The position numbers were made by a program, and so were the translations under genes. A stretch of 39,992 nucleotides of DNA from Micrococcus lylae NBRC 15355 (GTDB lineage: Bacteria > Actinomycetota > Actinomycetes > Actinomycetales > Micrococcaceae). This document shows, one piece after another, positions 30,914-38,491 of this stretch (its first letter is position 1; each line of letters begins with the position of its first letter). Below the pieces are notes generated by a model. That model saw only the letters and a program-made list of their open reading frames with translations, was not told where the DNA came from and did no database searches. The DNA is taken from positions 1-39,992 of the forward strand of contig NZ_BCSN01000026.1 in the NCBI RefSeq assembly GCF_001570885.1, written 5' to 3'.

Positions 30914-32593
30914 ATGAGCACCACTGTGAAAGAGTTTCAGCCGGCCACCCGCACCGGCCGTCTGGCGAACTACCTCGACACCCGGGTGGGCATGTCCCCC
31001 ATCGTCAAGGAGTTCGGCCGCAAGATCTTCCCGGACCACTGGACCTTCATGTTCGGCGAGGTCGCGCTCTACAGCTTCGTCATCCTGCTGCTGTCCGGCG
31101 CGTTCCTGACCTTCTTCTTCGATCCGTCGATGGCGCACGTCACCTACGAGGGTGCCTACGCTCCGCTCTACGGCATCGAGATGTCCGCCGCCTATGCCTC
31201 GACGCTGGACATCAGCTTCGACATCCGCGGCGGCCTGTTCATGCGTCAGCTGCACCACTGGGCCGCGCTGCTGTTCGTCGCCGCGATGTCCGTGCACATG
31301 CTGCGCGTGTTCTTCACCGGTGCCTTCCGCCGCCCGCGTGAGCTCAACTGGGTGGTCGGCTGCGGCCTGCTGATGATGGGCTGGGCCGCCGGCTTCACCG
31401 GCTACTCGCTTCCGGACGAGGTGCTCTCCGGCAACGGTCTGCGCATCATCGACGGCATCCTGAAGTCCCTGCCGCTGGTGGGCAGCCACCTGTCGATGTT
31501 CCTCTTCGGCGGCGAGTTCCCGGGCTACTCCATCGTGGGTCGCCTGTACGCGCTGCACATCATGATCGTCCCGGCGGTCATCCTGCTGCTGATCGTGATC
31601 CACCTGTTCATGGTCGTCACCCACAAGCACACCCAGTACCCGGGTCCGGGCCGCACGGAGAACAACGTGGTCGGCTACCCGGTGGGTCCGGTGTATGCCG
31701 CGAAGGCCGGTGGCTTCTTCTTCATCGTCTTCGGTGTCCTGGCCCTCATGGCCGGCACCGTCACCATCAACGCGATGTGGAACTACGGCCCGTACGACCC
31801 GTCCCCGGTGCAGGCCGGCACCCAGCCTGACTGGTACATCGGTTGGTTCGACGGCGCCCTGCGTCTGATGCCGGGGCAGATCGGCGACTTCTCCTTCCTG
31901 TGGAACATCCCGATGCCGTGGGGCTCCTCTGTCTCGCTGCCCATGGGAGTCCTGTTCCCGCTGATGCCGGTCGGGATCCTGATCCTCGGTATGATCGCGT
32001 GGCCGTGGATCGAAGCCTGGGTGACCAAGGACAACCGCGAGCACCACATCCTGGACCGCCCGCGCAACGCCCCCGGCCGCACGGCCGCCGGTGTCGCCGG
32101 CATCACCTGGTACTGCGTCATGTGGGCCGCGGCCTCCTCGGACCTCATCGCCACCCACTTCCAGGTGTCGCTGAACGACGTGCTGTACCTGCTGCGCGTG
32201 CTGTTCTTCCTCGGCCCGGTGATCGCCTTCATCGTGACCCGCCGCATCTGCCTGTCCCTGCAGCGCAAGGATCGCGAGCTGGTGCTGCACGGTCACGAGT
32301 CCGGCGTGGTGGAGATGTCTCCGGAGGGCGGCTTCTCCGAACGCCACCGCAACCTGACCGACTACGAGATGTACCGCCTGGTCTCCTTCGAGTCCCCGCG
32401 CCCGATCCCGGCCACCCCGGGTCGCAAGGGAAAGGTCTCGACCATGGAGAAGGTCCGTGCCAGCGTCTCCCGTCTCTTCTTCGAGGAGCGGGTCGAGCCG
32501 GTCACCCGCGAGGAGCTCGTCGAGGCGCAGCTCGACGGCCACCACGGTCACGGCGCCGTGGAGGGCGACCAGGGGAACCAGCTCGGTCACTGA
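30914..32593 (+). CDS. qcrB: Cytochrome b subunit of the bcc complex
   Basis: Quinol-oxidising membrane subunit of 559 residues. Haem-binding His residues lie in helices B and D (LHHWAALLFVAAMSVHMLRVF; LHIMIVPAVILLLIVIHLFMVVTHKH). The Qo-site motif appears as PDWYIGW where classical cytochromes b have PEWY. About eight or nine helices are followed by a long charged cytoplasmic C-terminal tail ending in a Gly/His-rich stretch, typical of actinobacterial QcrB. It is the last gene of the operon, with a terminator 23 bases after the stop. Confidence 0.96.
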   Translation: MSTTVKEFQPATRTGRLANYLDTRVGMSPIVKEFGRKIFPDHWTFMFGEVALYSFVILLLSGAFLTFFFDPSMAHVTYEGAYAPLYGIEMSAAYASTLDISFDIRGGLFMRQLHHWAALLFVAAMSVHMLRVFFTGAFRRPRELNWVVGCGLLMMGWAAGFTGYSLPDEVLSGNGLRIIDGILKSLPLVGSHLSMFLFGGEFPGYSIVGRLYALHIMIVPAVILLLIVIHLFMVVTHKHTQYPGPGRTENNVVGYPVGPVYAAKAGGFFFIVFGVLALMAGTVTINAMWNYGPYDPSPVQAGTQPDWYIGWFDGALRLMPGQIGDFSFLWNIPMPWGSSVSLPMGVLFPLMPVGILILGMIAWPWIEAWVTKDNREHHILDRPRNAPGRTAAGVAGITWYCVMWAAASSDLIATHFQVSLNDVLYLLRVLFFLGPVIAFIVTRRICLSLQRKDRELVLHGHESGVVEMSPEGGFSERHRNLTDYEMYRLVSFESPRPIPATPGRKGKVSTMEKVRASVSRLFFEERVEPVTREELVEAQLDGHHGHGAVEGDQGNQLGH

Positions 32594-32615
32594 TCGACAG
32601 GCTCACCGCCACGGA

Positions 32616-32654
32616 CGGAAGGCCCGCAGTACTCCATGTGCTGCGGGCCTTCCG
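32616..32654 (+). terminator. Terminator after qcrB
   Basis: Perfect 14-bp arms CGGAAGGCCCGCAG (32616-32629) and CTGCGGGCCTTCCG (32641-32654) with an 11-base loop. Confidence 0.85.
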
Positions 32655-32671
32655 CTGTCTGAGGCTCCGCT

Positions 32672-32824
32672 CCTCCCCTGTCGCTTTCGCTAGCGAAATG
32701 GGAGGCAGCACCGACCGATACTCCCCCGTCCCTCCCCGCGCCTGGGGGTTTTCGCTAGTAAAAAGGGAGGCGCCGACCGACCAACTCCCCTGTCCCACTC
32801 GCCTTCGCTAGTGGAAAGGGAGGC
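32672..32824 (+). repeat. Three divergent copies of a CTAG-palindrome repeat (inward-facing, left side)
   Basis: Each unit has CTCCCC(T/C)GTC, then a palindrome around GCTAG, then GGGAGGC; the first two units go on to CCGACCGA. Palindromes: TTTCGCTAGCGAAA (32685-32698, perfect 14 bp), TTTTCGCTAGTAAAA (32749-32763) and CTTCGCTAGTGGAAA (imperfect, CTAG at 32808). Spacing of the CTAG cores is 65 and 53 bases. The units lie between the qcrB terminator and the end of the DUF559-like gene. Confidence 0.85.
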
Positions 32825-32835
32825 AGATTCACCGC

Positions 32836-33840
32836 TCAGCCCTGCCCCTCGACCTCGTCACGGCGACACCGCACCTCGTGGATCACCCGGCGGAAGTCGT
32901 CCCGATAGTCCTCGACCGTCGCCCAGATCTGTGCCCAGCCGGCGTCGTCCCAGCCCTTGTTTCTCCAGGCATCCACCAGCTTCTGTGCTTCGTCGTCGTG
33001 AGGCGCGCCGTCATAGTGCAGCACCAGCCGCCACTGTCTGTAGCCCATGTCCCCGTCAGGACTCACCGGCCTGGAGGGGTCCAGGATGAGCTGCAGTTCC
33101 GGCTCCGGCAGGCCCGCATGGATCAACGCCAACCGCATCTTCGTCTCTGTGGCCGCGTCCGAGCCCACCCGGATCAGGTCCAACGCTGCTCGTGCCGTCC
33201 TCACCCCCTTGTACCGTCCTGCACGGCTCACCACGGCTCTCAGGCGTTCAACTGTCGTGAGCGGCTCTCGGCGCCCGTCAGGCGTCCAGGGGCGCTTCAC
33301 GATGCCGTCCCCGGCCACCACGAGCTCGTCCACCATCCCCATCGGCAGCAGTGCAGCCAGGTCTGCCCACGTGCGCTCGATGGATGTCACCGGGATCCCG
33401 TGCATCACCTCCACGTCCTCAGCGGGCACCGTCCGGCCATGCGTCACTACCCCACGCCGGCTCGCCACGCCGCGCACATGTGGCCGAGACACGTGGATCA
33501 GTCCGTCGTCGTCCTGCAGCCACGGCGGGAGAATGAACCCGTGCAGCCGCAAAGCCGTCTGGTGTGAGGCCACTGCCCTGGCCCGCTTCACGACGACGGC
33601 CACCTCCTCCGGCGGTCGGCTCACCGGAGGCGTCGGGTAGCCCAGCGTCTCCCAGCCCGTCAGGGGCATCGTAAGCGCCCGATGGGCGCCGTGGGTGACC
33701 TGCAGGATGTCCGCGGCGCGGAGGCGGTCTCCCGGGATGTGGGCCTGGTGAAGGACATGTCTGTCGAAGACCTGATCGCGGAGGTGCTCCGGAAGGCATC
33801 GGCGATTGCTCGGGGCAAGTGGAATGAGACCTGTGGCCAT
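32836..33840 (-). CDS. DUF559 / AbiEi-like hypothetical protein
   Basis: A 334-residue protein of an abundant actinobacterial accessory family. The middle part (AVASHQTALRLHGF, IHVSRPHVRGVASRRGVVTHG, IPVTSIERTWADLAALLP) resembles AbiEi-type antitoxin/regulator proteins. The C-terminal 110 residues (ETKMRLALIHAGLPEPELQL, GDMGYRQWRLVLHYDG, AWRNKGWDDAGW) match the DUF559/Vsr-like endonuclease fold. Where most members read Glu-Tyr-Asp-Gly, this one has His-Tyr-Asp-Gly, so nuclease activity is doubtful. Start 33840 has a weak GGAAGAG site upstream; a frame to 34023 exists but crosses a repeat copy. Codon use is less GC-biased than in its neighbours. It interrupts two respiratory operons and is flanked by repeats, suggesting acquisition. 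No partner toxin gene is adjacent. Confidence 0.6.
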   Translation of the reverse strand: MATGLIPLAPSNRRCLPEHLRDQVFDRHVLHQAHIPGDRLRAADILQVTHGAHRALTMPLTGWETLGYPTPPVSRPPEEVAVVVKRARAVASHQTALRLHGFILPPWLQDDDGLIHVSRPHVRGVASRRGVVTHGRTVPAEDVEVMHGIPVTSIERTWADLAALLPMGMVDELVVAGDGIVKRPWTPDGRREPLTTVERLRAVVSRAGRYKGVRTARAALDLIRVGSDAATETKMRLALIHAGLPEPELQLILDPSRPVSPDGDMGYRQWRLVLHYDGAPHDDEAQKLVDAWRNKGWDDAGWAQIWATVEDYRDDFRRVIHEVRCRRDEVEGQG

Positions 33841-33968
33841 GCACCAACTCTTCCGCGCGCAAGCACATACTGGATCGCCTGGATCGTCAACTGTGGACCG
33901 CTTGGTATCTTTCGTCCGTTGTGCAGGAGAGAACGCTCTCCTCCACCGTTCTCGTGGCCACACCCACG

Positions 33969-33990
33969 TTTCCGCTAACGAAATGGGAAG
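33969..33990 (+). repeat. Degenerate copy of the CTAG-palindrome repeat
   Basis: TTTCCGCTAACGAAA followed by TGGGAAG. It has the left-side orientation but has lost the CTAG core (CTAA) and one base of symmetry. It lies about 130 bases upstream of the DUF559-like start. Confidence 0.6.
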
Positions 33991-34253
33991 TGCTCGCCTC
34001 GGAACCTTGCGAGACGCGCCCACGGCACACCGTGTCGGCGCACAACCGCCTGAGCGTTGTCAGCCCCGGCCCAGCCGCTCAGCCACTGCCCTTCACAATG
34101 GATCAGCCCAGCTGCCGGATCAGGATTTCATGCTCCACCGCGACGTCTCCCTGTTGGTCCCCATGCGAGCAGGCTGGGCTGTCGGTGTTGCTCTTCCAAG
34201 AACAGCCAGTACACCACCAGGACGTGGCTGAGCTCTGTGCCGTGTCCGTCGAA

Positions 34254-34279
34254 CCGCCTCCGACGTCGCTAGCGAAAAC
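34254..34279 (-). repeat. CTAG-palindrome repeat copy (right side, inverted)
   Basis: On the minus strand it reads GTTTTCGCTAGCGA, then CGTCGGAGGCGG. It has the same order of parts as the left-side units but opposite orientation. Confidence 0.7.
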
Positions 34280-34301
34280 GTCGACGTCGCCGCTCCCAGC
34301 G

Positions 34302-34325
34302 CGCCTCCGATTTCACTAGCGAAAA
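34302..34325 (-). repeat. CTAG-palindrome repeat copy (right side, inverted)
   Basis: On the minus strand it reads TTTTCGCTAGTGAAA, then TCGGAGGCG, the closest match to the second left-side unit. It is 47 bases from the neighbouring copy. Confidence 0.75.
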
Positions 34326-34390
34326 CGCACCCCCGCGACCGAGACCCATCCCCCGCCTGTCCATGCCCACGCCTATCCTTGCCGGCCCCA

Positions 34391-34458
34391 CACCCGTGCC
34401 CGCCCCACATCCGTGCCCGCCCCACACCCGTGCCCGCCCCACATCCGTGACCGCGCCT
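34391..34458 (+). repeat. 17-bp tandem repeat, four units
   Basis: Units 34391-34407, 34408-34424, 34425-34441 and 34442-34458. The motif is CAYCCGTGCCCGCCCCA, alternating CACCC and CATCC at the start; the last unit is diverged. It lies outside the CTAG repeats, before the ctaF terminator. Confidence 0.9.
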
Positions 34459-34493
34459 GTTCCCGTACCCACACATCCACTCACACACAAGAC

Positions 34494-34533
34494 AGAGGCG
34501 GGCCGCACCCCCGAAGGGATGCGGGCCGCCTCT
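34494..34533 (-). terminator. Terminator of the ctaCDF operon
   Basis: AGAGGCGG pairs with CCGCCTCT and, after one mismatch, CCGCA pairs with TGCGG. It begins 24 bases beyond the ctaF stop on the minus strand. Confidence 0.75.
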
Positions 34534-34556
34534 TTCTCAGCAGGTCGGCTGTGAGG

Positions 34557-34958
34557 TCAGTGCGCGTACTTGCCGCGCGAGAACTCGTAGACCCAGCCGG
34601 CGGTGCCGAAGGCAGCCAGTGCGGCGCCGGCGATGAAGATCCACCAGTCGATGGCCAGGCCGAGGGCTACGAGTGCGCAGGCGGTCGCCAGGGGAAGCGG
34701 CCACCAGGACCACGGGGCGAAGGTGCCATAGGTGCCGGAGTAGGAGACGATCTCTCCGTCCTCGTCATCGGCAGGCCCCTGCTTGAAGCGCTTGTCCGTC
34801 GCCTGGACATACCACGCGATCATGAGGGACATGGCACCCAGGGCGTAGATCGCGGGGATCCCGGCCCATTCGGTCCACTTCACCCAGAACCCGTAGACGG
34901 TTCCCACGATCACGAAGAACGTGCCGATGATCCAGAAGATGCTTGCGGTCGCCTTCAC
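34557..34958 (-). CDS. ctaF: Cytochrome c oxidase subunit IV (actinobacterial type)
   Basis: Small accessory subunit of the actinobacterial aa3 oxidase, 133 residues with four membrane helices in two pairs: [59 protein letters not shown] and [23 protein letters not shown] charged loop ([14 protein letters not shown]) separates the pairs, and the block APWSWWPL is conserved. It has no redox centre. The GTG start overlaps the ctaD stop by four bases, which fixes it. Confidence 0.94.
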   Translation of the reverse strand: MKATASIFWIIGTFFVIVGTVYGFWVKWTEWAGIPAIYALGAMSLMIAWYVQATDKRFKQGPADDEDGEIVSYSGTYGTFAPWSWWPLPLATACALVALGLAIDWWIFIAGAALAAFGTAGWVYEFSRGKYAH

Positions 34959-36667
34959 TTGGCCGTCACCTTCTCTCCGAAAGCCTCAGTGGTGTGCTGC
35001 GGGGAGTACGGCGAGAGCTCCGGGTGGTGGAGGTCAAGCGCCGGACGCTCCGAGCGGATGCGCGGCAGCGAGTGGAAGTTGTGGCGCGGCGGCGGGCAGG
35101 AGGTCGCCCACTCGAGGGAGCCGCCGAAGCCCCACGGATCGTCCACGGTCACCTTCTTGCCGTGGCGCGCGGTGACGTACACGTTCCAGAAGAACGGGAT
35201 CAGCGACGCGCCGAGGATGAAGGAGAACACGGTGGAGAACGCGTTCATGGCGGCGAAGCCGTCCTCCAGCATGTAGTCCGCGTAGCGGCGCGGCATGCCG
35301 ATGACGCCCAGCCAGTGCTGCACCAGGAAGGTGCCGTGGAAGCCCACGAACAGCATCCAGAACTGAATCTTGCCGAGACGCTCGTTCAGCATCTTGCCGG
35401 TGAACTTGGGCCACCAGAAGTAGAAGCCGGCGAACATAGCGAACACCACGGTGCCGAAGATGACGTAGTGGAAGTGCGCCACCACGAAGTAGGTGTCGGA
35501 CACCTGGAAGTCCAGCGGCGGGGAGGCCAGGATGATGCCGGTCAGACCGCCGAACAGGAAGGTCACCATGAACCCGAGGGTCCACAGCATGGGGTTCTCG
35601 AAGGTGATCGAGCCGCGCCACATGGTGCCGATCCAGTTCACGAACTTCACGCCGGTCGGAACCGCGATGAGCATGGTCATCAGGGAGAAGAACGGCAGGA
35701 GCACGGAGCCGGTGACGTACATGTGGTGCGCCCACACGGTCACGGACAGCGCCGCGATCGCGGTGGTCGCGAACACCAGGGTCTTGTAGCCGAAGATCGG
35801 CTTGCGGGAGAACACCGGGATGATCTCGGAGACGATGCCGAAGAACGGCAACGCGATCACATACACCTCGGGGTGGCCGAAGAACCAGAAGAGGTGCTGC
35901 CAGAGGATGGCACCGCCGTTCTCCGGGTCGAAGATGTGTCCACCGAAGCGACGGTCCAGGCCCAGCGCGAACAGTGCGGACGCCAGCGGCGGGAAGGCCA
36001 TCAGGATCAGGATGCCGGTGATCAGCGTGTTCCAGGTGAAGATCGGCATGCGCCACATCGTCATGCCCGGTGCACGCATGCACAGGATGGTGGTGATGAA
36101 GTTGACGCCGCCCAGGATGGTGCCGAAGCCCTGCAGGGCAAGGCCGAAGACCCAGAGGTCTCCCCCGACTCCCGGCGAGTAGGTGGTGTTGGACAGCGGC
36201 GCGTAGGCGAACCAGCCGAAGGAGGCCGAGCCCTGCGGGGTGAGGAAGCCGGCGCAGGCGATCAGCGAGCCGAACAGGAAGAACCAGAATGCCAGGGCGT
36301 TCAGGCGCGGGAACGCCACATCCGGGGCGCCGATCTGCAGCGGGACGAGGACATTCGCGAACCCGACGAACAGCGGGGTCGCAAACATCAGCAGCATGAT
36401 CGTTCCGTGCATGGTGAACAGCTGGTTGTACTGCTCCTTGGTCTGCAGGATCTGCATGCCCGGCTCGAAGAGCTCGGCACGGATCAGCAGGGCCATCACG
36501 CCGCCGACACAGAAGAACGCGAAGGAGACGATCAGGTACATGTACCCGAGCACCTTGTGGTCCGTGGTCGTCAACCAGCTGACAGCGATCTTTCCGAGGG
36601 AGCGGGGCACGACGCGCGGCGCCGCCGTGCGCGTGGTCTCCTCCGTCGTGTACTCATACGTGGTCAT
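34955..36667 (-). CDS. ctaD: Cytochrome c oxidase subunit I
   Basis: Catalytic subunit holding haem a, haem a3 and CuB, 570 residues with twelve helices. The low-spin haem ligand region is [15 protein letters not shown]. The CuB/active-site helix reads [20 protein letters not shown], with the His-Pro-Glu-Val-Tyr block, and WAHHMYVTG holds the two further CuB histidines. [11 protein letters not shown] has the haem a3 and second haem a ligands. The C-terminal tail is cytoplasmic. The ATG overlaps the ctaC stop by one base; the stop overlaps ctaF. Confidence 0.97.
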   Translation of the reverse strand: MTTYEYTTEETTRTAAPRVVPRSLGKIAVSWLTTTDHKVLGYMYLIVSFAFFCVGGVMALLIRAELFEPGMQILQTKEQYNQLFTMHGTIMLLMFATPLFVGFANVLVPLQIGAPDVAFPRLNALAFWFFLFGSLIACAGFLTPQGSASFGWFAYAPLSNTTYSPGVGGDLWVFGLALQGFGTILGGVNFITTILCMRAPGMTMWRMPIFTWNTLITGILILMAFPPLASALFALGLDRRFGGHIFDPENGGAILWQHLFWFFGHPEVYVIALPFFGIVSEIIPVFSRKPIFGYKTLVFATTAIAALSVTVWAHHMYVTGSVLLPFFSLMTMLIAVPTGVKFVNWIGTMWRGSITFENPMLWTLGFMVTFLFGGLTGIILASPPLDFQVSDTYFVVAHFHYVIFGTVVFAMFAGFYFWWPKFTGKMLNERLGKIQFWMLFVGFHGTFLVQHWLGVIGMPRRYADYMLEDGFAAMNAFSTVFSFILGASLIPFFWNVYVTARHGKKVTVDDPWGFGGSLEWATSCPPPRHNFHSLPRIRSERPALDLHHPELSPYSPQHTTEAFGEKVTAK

Positions 36668-37575
36668 CAGTGGCTACCTCCACCGCGCGGGGTCTGGAGG
36701 TCGTCCTCCATCTCGCGCGCACCGTCGGGGTTCTCGTTGGGGTTGCGGTTGTACTCGTCCCCGACCAGGCCCGGCTCCATCCGGTCAAGCTGCTGCTTGA
36801 ACTCCTCCTCGGAGACGACCTCCACGTTGAAGAGCATCTCGGAGTGGTACTCGCCGCAGAGCTCGGCGCACTTGCCGTCGAAGCGGCCCTCCTCCTGCGG
36901 GGTCAGGTAGAGGTGGTTGGTCTTGCCGGGAAGCATGTCGCGCTTCTGCAGGAACTGGGGAATCCAGAAGGAGTGGGCGACGTCACGGGACTTGAGCTCG
37001 AAGTGCACGGGCACGTCGACCGGCAGGTACAGGGTCGGCAGGGTGTCCTGCACGCCGGCGTTGCCGTCGGTGTCCAGCTGGGCCTGCACGCCCATGTAGT
37101 GCGCTTCCTGGCCCTCGTACTCGTAGTTGAAGTCCCAGGCCCACTGCTTGCCGTACACGGTGACGGTCAGCGGGGAGTCGTCCACGGGGGTGTCGACCTC
37201 GGTCTGCACACGATCGGTGAAGCCCCACAAACCGAAGACCAGAACCAGCGGAATGACCGTGAACATGGTCTCCAGCGGCATGTGGTACCCCGTCTGCTTC
37301 GGGAAGCCCTGGTCGTTCTTGCGGCGGCGGTATGCCACCATGCACCAGATCATGGCGGCCCAGGCGACCAACCCGATGACCAGTGCGGCGATCCAGGAGT
37401 TGACCCAGAGGTTCGTCAGCACCTCACTGTGGTTGGTGGTCTCGTTCGTGCCGGGATACCAACCACGCTTGACCTCTTCCGAGCAGCCGGTCAACGCCAG
37501 TGCGGCGGCCGCCCCCAGAGCGCCCACCTTCAGCATGCGTCGAGTCCGACGTCCGGCGTCATTCTGTGCTCTCAC
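36667..37575 (-). CDS. ctaC: Cytochrome c oxidase subunit II (CuA), lipoprotein form
   Basis: Receives electrons at the CuA site from the cytochrome c domain of QcrC. The 302-residue precursor has a signal peptide ending in the lipobox LALTGC (Cys31). Two membrane helices follow ([38 protein letters not shown]), then an external cupredoxin domain. CuA ligands are visible: His in [11 protein letters not shown] and the [12 protein letters not shown] block. WAWDFNY is the aromatic electron-entry patch. The GTG start has an AGGAAGG site about ten bases upstream. It is first in the ctaC-ctaD-ctaF operon. Confidence 0.96.
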   Translation of the reverse strand: MRAQNDAGRRTRRMLKVGALGAAAALALTGCSEEVKRGWYPGTNETTNHSEVLTNLWVNSWIAALVIGLVAWAAMIWCMVAYRRRKNDQGFPKQTGYHMPLETMFTVIPLVLVFGLWGFTDRVQTEVDTPVDDSPLTVTVYGKQWAWDFNYEYEGQEAHYMGVQAQLDTDGNAGVQDTLPTLYLPVDVPVHFELKSRDVAHSFWIPQFLQKRDMLPGKTNHLYLTPQEEGRFDGKCAELCGEYHSEMLFNVEVVSEEEFKQQLDRMEPGLVGDEYNRNPNENPDGAREMEDDLQTPRGGGSH

Positions 37576-37690
37576 AGACGGCCTTCCTCTTCATCTCGTG
37601 TGCGATGGGCCTCCCTCTCCACCGCCGGGAACCGCAGAGAACTGCGGATCTCCCTCACAGTGGGCAGGGGTGCCCGGGTGATTCCCCTCC

Positions 37691-37696
37691 ACTCTA
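37691..37696 (-). promoter_or_regulatory. Possible -10 box of the ctaCDF operon
   Basis: TAGAGT on the minus strand, giving a leader of roughly 110 bases before GTG 37575. In the leader a CCGCAG/CTGCGG hairpin (37632-37647) has a 4-base loop. The long leader differs from the leaderless pattern of most genes here. Confidence 0.4.
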
Positions 37697-37823
37697 ATCC
37701 TTTCCGGCGAGTCCTGCTGACCATGACACCGTCCTGATCTGCGTGTCTCCGCCTCTGGACGCACATGCCTCCCCGGCTCGGGACCGCATGGTCCGGACAC
37801 CGGACAGGCTCCGGACACGCCAC

Positions 37824-37850
37824 GGGCCGGCCCCGTCGTGGAGCCGGCCC
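37824..37850 (-). terminator. Probable terminator downstream of the erpA-like gene
   Basis: Perfect 8-bp arms GGGCCGGC (37824-37831) and GCCGGCCC (37843-37850) with an 11-base loop and no T-run. Confidence 0.45.
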
Positions 37851-37929
37851 GGAAGCGTGCGGCGAGCGGCCGACGTCGTCGCCCCTCCCTTCCCGTGGGA
37901 AGGTCAGCAGTGGCGCGGCCCTCGGCCGA

Positions 37930-38322
37930 TCAGTGGAACGAGTCGCCGCAGGCGCAGGAGCCGGAGGCGGTGGGGTTGTCGATGGTGAATCCCTGCTTCG
38001 AGATGGTGTCCTCGAAGTCGATCGTGGCGCCCATCAGGTACGGCACGGACATCTTGTCCACGATGACCTCGATGCCGTCGAAGTCGCGGACGGTGTCGCC
38101 GTCGAGGACGCGCTCGTCGAAGTAGAGCTGGTAGATCAGGCCGGAGCAGCCGCCGGGCTGCACCGCGATGCGCAGGCGCAGGTCGGTACGGCCCTCCTGC
38201 TCGAGCAGAGCGCGGACCTTCGCCACCGCGACGTCGGTGAGCTCGACCTCGTGCGGGGGCAGGCCGTCGGCCGGCTGGGTGGCGCCGATCTCGACGCCGG
38301 TCTCTTCAGCGGACAGTGCCAT
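37930..38322 (-). CDS. erpA: HesB/IscA-type iron-sulfur cluster carrier (ErpA-like)
   Basis: A-type carrier that delivers Fe-S clusters to target enzymes (130 residues). The conserved fold is seen in VELTDVAVAKVRALLEQEGR and LRLRIAVQPGGCSGLIYQLYF. The three ligand cysteines are in GGCSG and the C-terminal CAC of GSCACGDSFH. A roughly 30-residue acidic N-terminal extension is usual for actinobacteria. The start at 38322 has AGGAGG nine bases upstream; longer frames lack support. The neighbouring bcc complex needs a Rieske cluster, but a specific link is only suggested by position. Confidence 0.94.
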   Translation of the reverse strand: MALSAEETGVEIGATQPADGLPPHEVELTDVAVAKVRALLEQEGRTDLRLRIAVQPGGCSGLIYQLYFDERVLDGDTVRDFDGIEVIVDKMSVPYLMGATIDFEDTISKQGFTIDNPTASGSCACGDSFH

Positions 38323-38491
38323 GGGTGGCCTCCTCGTGTGGGGGACGTGGTCTGACGGGACTGTGGTCGGGTCCTCTTCCAGGGCGAACACTACCGGCCG
38401 TCGGTTGATTCCCGACGACGGCACCTCGCCGTCCGCGCTCCGCCTCACGCGGTCCGTGCGACCGCACGGGCGACGGCGTGCGCGCGGCTGC

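Larger units (their letters stand above)
33841..34556. other. 716-base non-coding or decayed segment of the accessory island
   Basis: Lies between the start of the DUF559-like gene and the end of ctaF. It contains three repeat copies, a 17-bp tandem repeat and the ctaF terminator. Between 34060 and 34250 the minus strand has short open stretches, for example SHVLVVYWLFLEEQHRQP in one frame and VAVEHEILIRQLG in another, that could be the remains of a frameshifted gene. No intact gene is supported. Confidence 0.5.
37576..37929. other. Intergenic region between the erpA-like gene and ctaC
   Basis: Both neighbours are on the minus strand. From right to left it holds a small CCTTCC/GGAAGG hairpin near the erpA stop, a GGGCCGGC/GCCGGCCC hairpin at 37824-37850, then the probable ctaC promoter and leader hairpin. 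No coding frame is supported. Confidence 0.65.

Noticed and set aside
33921-34319. 132-codon plus-strand ORF in the accessory island
   Set aside because: It runs through two repeat copies, is Ser/Thr/Pro-rich with no domain pattern, and lacks a credible start signal.
32672-34326. Insertion sequence with terminal inverted repeats
   Set aside because: The repeats are multiple short palindromes rather than single termini, no transposase is encoded and no target-site duplication is evident. I therefore keep it as a repeat-flanked island only.
34391-34458. CRISPR-like array
   Set aside because: Units are directly adjacent 17-mers without spacers, so this is a simple tandem repeat.
34943-36910. 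Plus-strand 655-codon frame opposite ctaD
   Set aside because: It is antisense to an unmistakable oxidase subunit I, and its translation is Glu/His/Gly/Arg-rich without family features.
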